From Methylobacterium sp. J-030 (GTDB taxonomy: Bacteria > Pseudomonadota > Alphaproteobacteria > Rhizobiales > Beijerinckiaceae), in NCBI RefSeq assembly GCF_022829545.1, contig NZ_JAKSYM010000391.1:92470-156469 (forward strand): a stretch of 64,000 nt of DNA. The letters run 5' to 3'. Made by a program: the position numbers and the translations under genes. The notes under the pieces were generated by a model that worked only from the letters and a program-made list of their open reading frames with translations, was not told the DNA's origin and did no database searches. This document shows, piece after piece, positions 60,982 through 64,000 of this stretch (positions within the stretch are counted from its first letter, which is position 1; each line of letters begins with the position of its first letter).

Positions 60982-61848
60982 ATGACCATTCTCGTCACCG
61001 GCGCCACCGGCCGTGTCGGCCGCCACGTCGTTGAACAGCTCGTCCAGCGCGGCGCCGATGTGCGTGTCCTCACCCGCGATCCCACGAAGGCCGCCTTCCC
61101 GGCGAGCGTCGAGGTCGTGCAGGGCGATCTTCTGGACATCACGGCGCTGCGCATCGCCATGACCGGCATCCGCACCCTGTTCCTGCTCAACGCAGTGACG
61201 GGCGACGAATTTACCCAGGCGATCATCACGCTGAACGTTGCCCGCGAGGCCGGCGTCGATCGGGTCGTCTACCTGTCGGTGTTCGAGGCCGACCGTGCGG
61301 TGAACGTGCCGCACTTCGCAGTGAAGTTCGGCGCCGAGCGGATGCTCCAGGCAATGGACTTCAACGCCACAATCCTGCGCCCGAGCTACTTCATCGACAA
61401 CGAGGTGATGATCAAGGATGTCATCCTCCAGCACGGCGTTTACCCGATGCCAATCGGGGCCAAAGGCGTCGCCATGGTCGACGCGCGCGACATCGCCGAG
61501 GTCGCCGCGATCGAGCTGATCCGCCGCGACGCGGCGCCGGGGAAGATGCCGATCGAGACGATCAACCTCGTCGGCCCCGACACGCTCACCGGCGTAGACC
61601 TCGCCGCAATCTGGACGGATGTCCTCGGCCGCCTGGTCACCTATGGCGGCGACGATCCGAGCGGGTTCGAGGCGAACATGGCGAGCTTCATGCCGAAGTG
61701 GATGGCATACGAGATGCGCCTGATGGCCGAGCGCTACGTCAGCGACGGCATGATCCCGGCCGAGGGCGACCGCGAGCGCCTGACCACGCTGCTGGGTCGC
61801 CCGCTGCACACCTACCGCGAGGTTGCCACCGTGCTCGCGTCGGCTTGA
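60982..61848 (+). CDS. NmrA-like NAD(P)-binding oxidoreductase
   Basis: 288 residues. MTILVTGATGRVGRHVVEQL is the N-terminal dinucleotide motif; VRVLTRDPTKAAFPASVEVV and VVYLSVFEADRAVNVPHFAV follow. No SDR-type YxxxK is seen, which suits the NmrA/QOR2 group, quinone-type reductases or redox sensors. GAAGGAGCG gives the start. Divergent from, and probably controlled by, the LysR gene. Confidence 0.88.
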   Translation: MTILVTGATGRVGRHVVEQLVQRGADVRVLTRDPTKAAFPASVEVVQGDLLDITALRIAMTGIRTLFLLNAVTGDEFTQAIITLNVAREAGVDRVVYLSVFEADRAVNVPHFAVKFGAERMLQAMDFNATILRPSYFIDNEVMIKDVILQHGVYPMPIGAKGVAMVDARDIAEVAAIELIRRDAAPGKMPIETINLVGPDTLTGVDLAAIWTDVLGRLVTYGGDDPSGFEANMASFMPKWMAYEMRLMAERYVSDGMIPAEGDRERLTTLLGRPLHTYREVATVLASA

Positions 61849-61877
61849 TCCTCACCGCTGAACGGAAAGAACCGGCT

Positions 61878-62168
61878 ATGCCGACCATCCTCGTCACCGG
61901 CTGCTCGTCAGGCTTCGGCCTGGCGACCGCTCGCCGCTTCGCGGATCGCGGGGGGCACGACATCGCCACCATGCGCCCCCCCCCCCCGCGCGAAGACGTG
62001 CTGCCGCCGTCCGACCGGCTGCGCGTTCTCCCCCTCGACGTGACCGATCCCGCCAGGATCGCGGCACTGGCGGCGGTGGCGGACAAGGTGGCCGAGGGGA
62101 TCTGGCGCGCCGTCACCGACAAGGACGCGCCAGCGCACATCCTCGCTTGGGCCGATGCGATGGCTTAG
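61878..62168 (+). pseudogene. Internally deleted short-chain dehydrogenase with a C12 tract
   Basis: The 96-residue frame joins an SDR start (TILVTGCSSGFGLATARRFA, then LRVLPLDVTDPARIAALAAV) directly to an SDR C-terminal end (VAEGIWRAVTDKDAPAHILA). The catalytic Ser-Tyr-Lys core, roughly 130 residues, is missing, so no enzyme activity is expected. A run of twelve C (61976-61987) encodes PPPP inside it, where homologues have about two residues. The frame is still open, and it follows the NmrA gene by 29 bases. Confidence 0.72.
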
Positions 62169-62322
62169 GCGGCTACGATCTAAGATCGCCGCGCCATCGA
62201 ACGGACGCGCGCCGATGCACCGAACGCCTTTGACCTGATGAAGATAGGTCGAAGGCGCTGGATGAGACGGGCACGAGGCAGGCGCTCGTATCATCGTCAT
62301 GCGGCCGGCCTGGAATAGCTTT

Positions 62323-62763
62323 TCAGGTCGTGTTCCGCAGTTCCGATGCTCCTGCGTCGAGAGCGACGGCTTCGTCGAAGGTGCGGCGGGCCGCCTCGAT
62401 CAGGGGCCAATGCTCTCGGATCCAGCCGGTAAAACCCTCCAAGGCCGGCAGCAGGCTCGCGCCCATGGCGGTCAACTCGTACTCGACGCGCGGTGGAACC
62501 TCCGGGAAATAGTGTCGGACGAGGAGCCCGTCCCTCTCCAGGTTACGCAGCGTCACCGTCAGCATGCGCTGCGTGATTCCCTCGATGCCGTTCTTGATCG
62601 CCGAGAAACGCAAACGATGGCCGGGAACGATGGCCAGCAGCAGCAGCGTGAGGATGGTCCACTTGTCGCCCATCCGGGACAGCACGTCGTGCGGCGCACA
62701 GGGTTTCAGCCTCGGGCCACGCTCGCTCTCCTCGTAGAGGCGGCCGTACAGGGTCTTTGCCAT
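62323..62763 (-). CDS. HxlR family transcriptional regulator
   Basis: 146 residues from ATG 62763. The conserved redox Cys is in LKPCAPHDVLSRMGDKWTIL. The winged helix is LRFSAIKNGIEGITQRMLTV, then RDGLLVRHYFPEVPPRVEYE. HxlR proteins of this kind sense oxidants or aldehydes. It is divergent from a glutathione S-transferase gene across 88 bases and likely represses it. Confidence 0.93.
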   Translation of the reverse strand: MAKTLYGRLYEESERGPRLKPCAPHDVLSRMGDKWTILTLLLLAIVPGHRLRFSAIKNGIEGITQRMLTVTLRNLERDGLLVRHYFPEVPPRVEYELTAMGASLLPALEGFTGWIREHWPLIEAARRTFDEAVALDAGASELRNTT

Positions 62764-62821
62764 GGGTGCCCTCCGTGTGCCCGAGGCACATCTGCGTGCC
62801 GTCTTCCGGGGAAATCGCAGC

Positions 62822-62838
62822 GGTATACATAGGTAACC
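62822..62838. promoter_or_regulatory. Candidate HxlR operator
   Basis: GGTATACATAGGTAACC lies between the HxlR and GST starts. The GGTA/TAACC half-sites are of the kind HxlR repressors bind. It overlaps the region just before the GST ribosome site, so binding would block GST expression. Confidence 0.5.
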
Positions 62839-62851
62839 ATCGAGGCACGAG

Positions 62852-63475
62852 ATGGGCGGAAGCATGCTGCTGTATCAGTTCCGGAAGGGCACGAACCCGC
62901 GGCGCGTCATCATCTACCTGGCGGAGAAGGGGATCGACGTCCCGCGTTACGAACTCGATTACGCGAACGGCGAGCATCGCTCCCCGCGCTACCTCGGCAT
63001 CAACCCATCCGGCCGGGCCCCGACCCTGGTGACCGATGACGGTCTCGCGATCACCGACTCCGCCGCCATCGTCGAGTACCTGGAAGAACTTCACCCCGAA
63101 CGGCCGAAGATCGGCACGGACCCGTCATCGCGTGCACGGGTTCGCGCCCTGGAGCGGCTTGGCGGCGACTTGGTCGCCCGGAGCCAGCTCTGGCTCTGGA
63201 ACCGGACCGAAGCCTTCTCGGCGAAGGAGCCGTCTCCCTCGAAGGAGACCGCGGACCGGACGCATCGCTACGTGACGGAGTTGCTGGACATTCTGGAGGT
63301 TGAGATCGGCTGGAATGCGTTCCTAGCCGGCGAGGAACCGACCATTGCGGACTTCACGACCTTCACGATCTTTCAGACAGCACGCGAGCGGTTCGATCTT
63401 CCCTATGGATGCGAGCATCCGCGGCTGGACGCTTGGTACAAGCGTTTCCGGTCACGATCAAGCGCAGACTACTGA
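62852..63475 (+). CDS. Glutathione S-transferase family protein
   Basis: 207 residues. The thioredoxin-like N-domain has LLYQFRKGTNPRRVIIYLAE, NPSGRAPTLVTDDGLAITDS and AAIVEYLEELHP. The helical C-domain has LDILEVEIGWNAFLAGEEPT and IADFTTFTIFQTARERFDLP. GSTs conjugate or reduce electrophiles with glutathione. The motif S/T-A-A-I-V-E-Y gives the GSH site. Starts at 62852 or 62864 are both possible. Confidence 0.92.
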   Translation: MGGSMLLYQFRKGTNPRRVIIYLAEKGIDVPRYELDYANGEHRSPRYLGINPSGRAPTLVTDDGLAITDSAAIVEYLEELHPERPKIGTDPSSRARVRALERLGGDLVARSQLWLWNRTEAFSAKEPSPSKETADRTHRYVTELLDILEVEIGWNAFLAGEEPTIADFTTFTIFQTARERFDLPYGCEHPRLDAWYKRFRSRSSADY

Positions 63476-63487
63476 TAGGTGTCGTAC

Positions 63488-63748
63488 ATGTCACGTGCCG
63501 AGATGAGTAATCGTCTGATCTTCTGTTTGCTGATCTTCTGCGCCGTTTATCCGCTCGTAACGGGTCTGGCCTACCCAATGCAGGCTGCGGCCTACGAATG
63601 GGAGATCTGGCAACGCCAGCTTGTCGTTGTGCCGATCATCGTGCTCGCAATGGTGTTCGTCATCATTCCACGCATACAAGGTTTGCTTGCATACTTGATC
63701 AATCGCAATCGCTCACCTTTAGCCGACACCTCATCGCGAAAACCATGA
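63488..63748 (+). CDS. Small two-span membrane protein
   Basis: 86 residues from ATG 63488 (an in-frame GTG at 63479 is possible). Two hydrophobic segments are visible, LIFCLLIFCAVYPLVTG and LVVVPIIVLAMVFVIIP. The gene starts just after the GST stop, so both may be co-transcribed. No family recognised. Confidence 0.6.
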   Translation: MSRAEMSNRLIFCLLIFCAVYPLVTGLAYPMQAAAYEWEIWQRQLVVVPIIVLAMVFVIIPRIQGLLAYLINRNRSPLADTSSRKP

Positions 63749-63876
63749 CCTTATCACGCCCGCTTTCTCATCATCCATGCCCGAGAGCGGACAGTCGCAA
63801 AACCACCCAACCCAGTCGTTCGGCACTGTCTCATCAGCTGCCTGGGAGCGGACGTTCCAAGCTTCCGCAATGGGTC

Positions 63877-64000
63877 GAGGCTGTGTCAAAAGTCCGGTCT
63901 GAGATAGACTTGGGGCCTGATCTGCGGAGGCCAGCATGGGTCGGTTCGTCGAAGGGCAGGACCGTCGGCAGTCCTGGTTGCTGCCCAGTTCGCTGGACGA
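63877..64000 (+). mobile_element. Left end of an IS1182-type insertion sequence, cut by window edge
   Basis: GAGGCTGTGTCAAAAGTCCG (63877-63896) looks like a terminal inverted repeat. It is followed by a 40-base leader with GCGGAGG and an ATG at 63936. Only the left end is visible. Confidence 0.7.
63936..64000 (+). CDS. Transposase N-terminus, IS1182 family, 3' truncated by window edge
   Basis: The visible 21 codons read MGRFVEGQDRRQSWLLPSSL plus D, the highly conserved start of IS1182-family DDE transposases. The rest lies outside the window. Confidence 0.8.
   Translation, partial: MGRFVEGQDRRQSWLLPSSLD

Overview
The window is very GC-rich, densely coded chromosomal DNA of an alphaproteobacterium. 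The gene content (malyl-CoA lyase-type CitE protein, IalB, DUF4424, DUF2778, UbiH, dispersed palindromic intergenic repeats, short overlaps between operon genes) points to Methylobacterium or a close relative. That assignment is an inference from gene families, not from a search.

Positions 1-34332 look like ordinary chromosome. They hold an SMP-30/gluconolactonase fragment, a PIN-type toxin-antitoxin module, a UDP-glucuronate decarboxylase, a LacI regulator, mfd, dinB, an AmpG-like permease next to a DUF2778 peptidoglycan-type enzyme, a CitE-family lyase, a GlxA regulator with a divergent DJ-1/PfpI gene, hspQ, DUF4424, ialB, a degenerate AMP-binding protein with a degenerate receiver protein, tumE-tumA, a ubiH-type hydroxylase, the stump of a hicAB module, a fluoroacetate-dehalogenase-like hydrolase, recG, a 2-hydroxyacid dehydrogenase, an MFS carrier, cobU-cobO-cobQ, and a tRNA-Glu.

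Directly after the tRNA-Glu the base composition drops and accessory DNA starts (about 34333 to 57600). Its first part is a catabolic operon on the minus strand: Tat-exported binding protein, ABC ATPase, two permeases, hydantoinase/oxoprolinase A and B. A divergent XRE regulator sits at its head. Its second part is the most unusual locus. A DNA polymerase III tau/gamma-like AAA+ protein with altered catalytic motifs is divergent from two overlapping genes whose products look like highly diverged three-domain sliding clamps. This resembles a private clamp-loader/clamp set, with no polymerase in view. Next come a PD-(D/E)XK nuclease (PGN_0703 type) with DUF2958, a protein joining an unknown N-terminus to a GntR/FadR-type wHTH-FCD regulator, an excisionase-like HTH protein, an ArdC-like antirestriction protein and an unknown partner. 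No integrase was seen, and no second copy of the tRNA 3' end was found by eye.

The last part (57684-64000) has a Met/Lys/Arg-rich secreted peptide followed by a cytochrome b561-type membrane protein and a sulfite-oxidase-fold molybdoenzyme. Then come LysR/NmrA and HxlR/GST divergent pairs, an internally deleted SDR gene with a C12 tract, a small membrane protein, and the left end of an IS1182-type element cut by the window edge.
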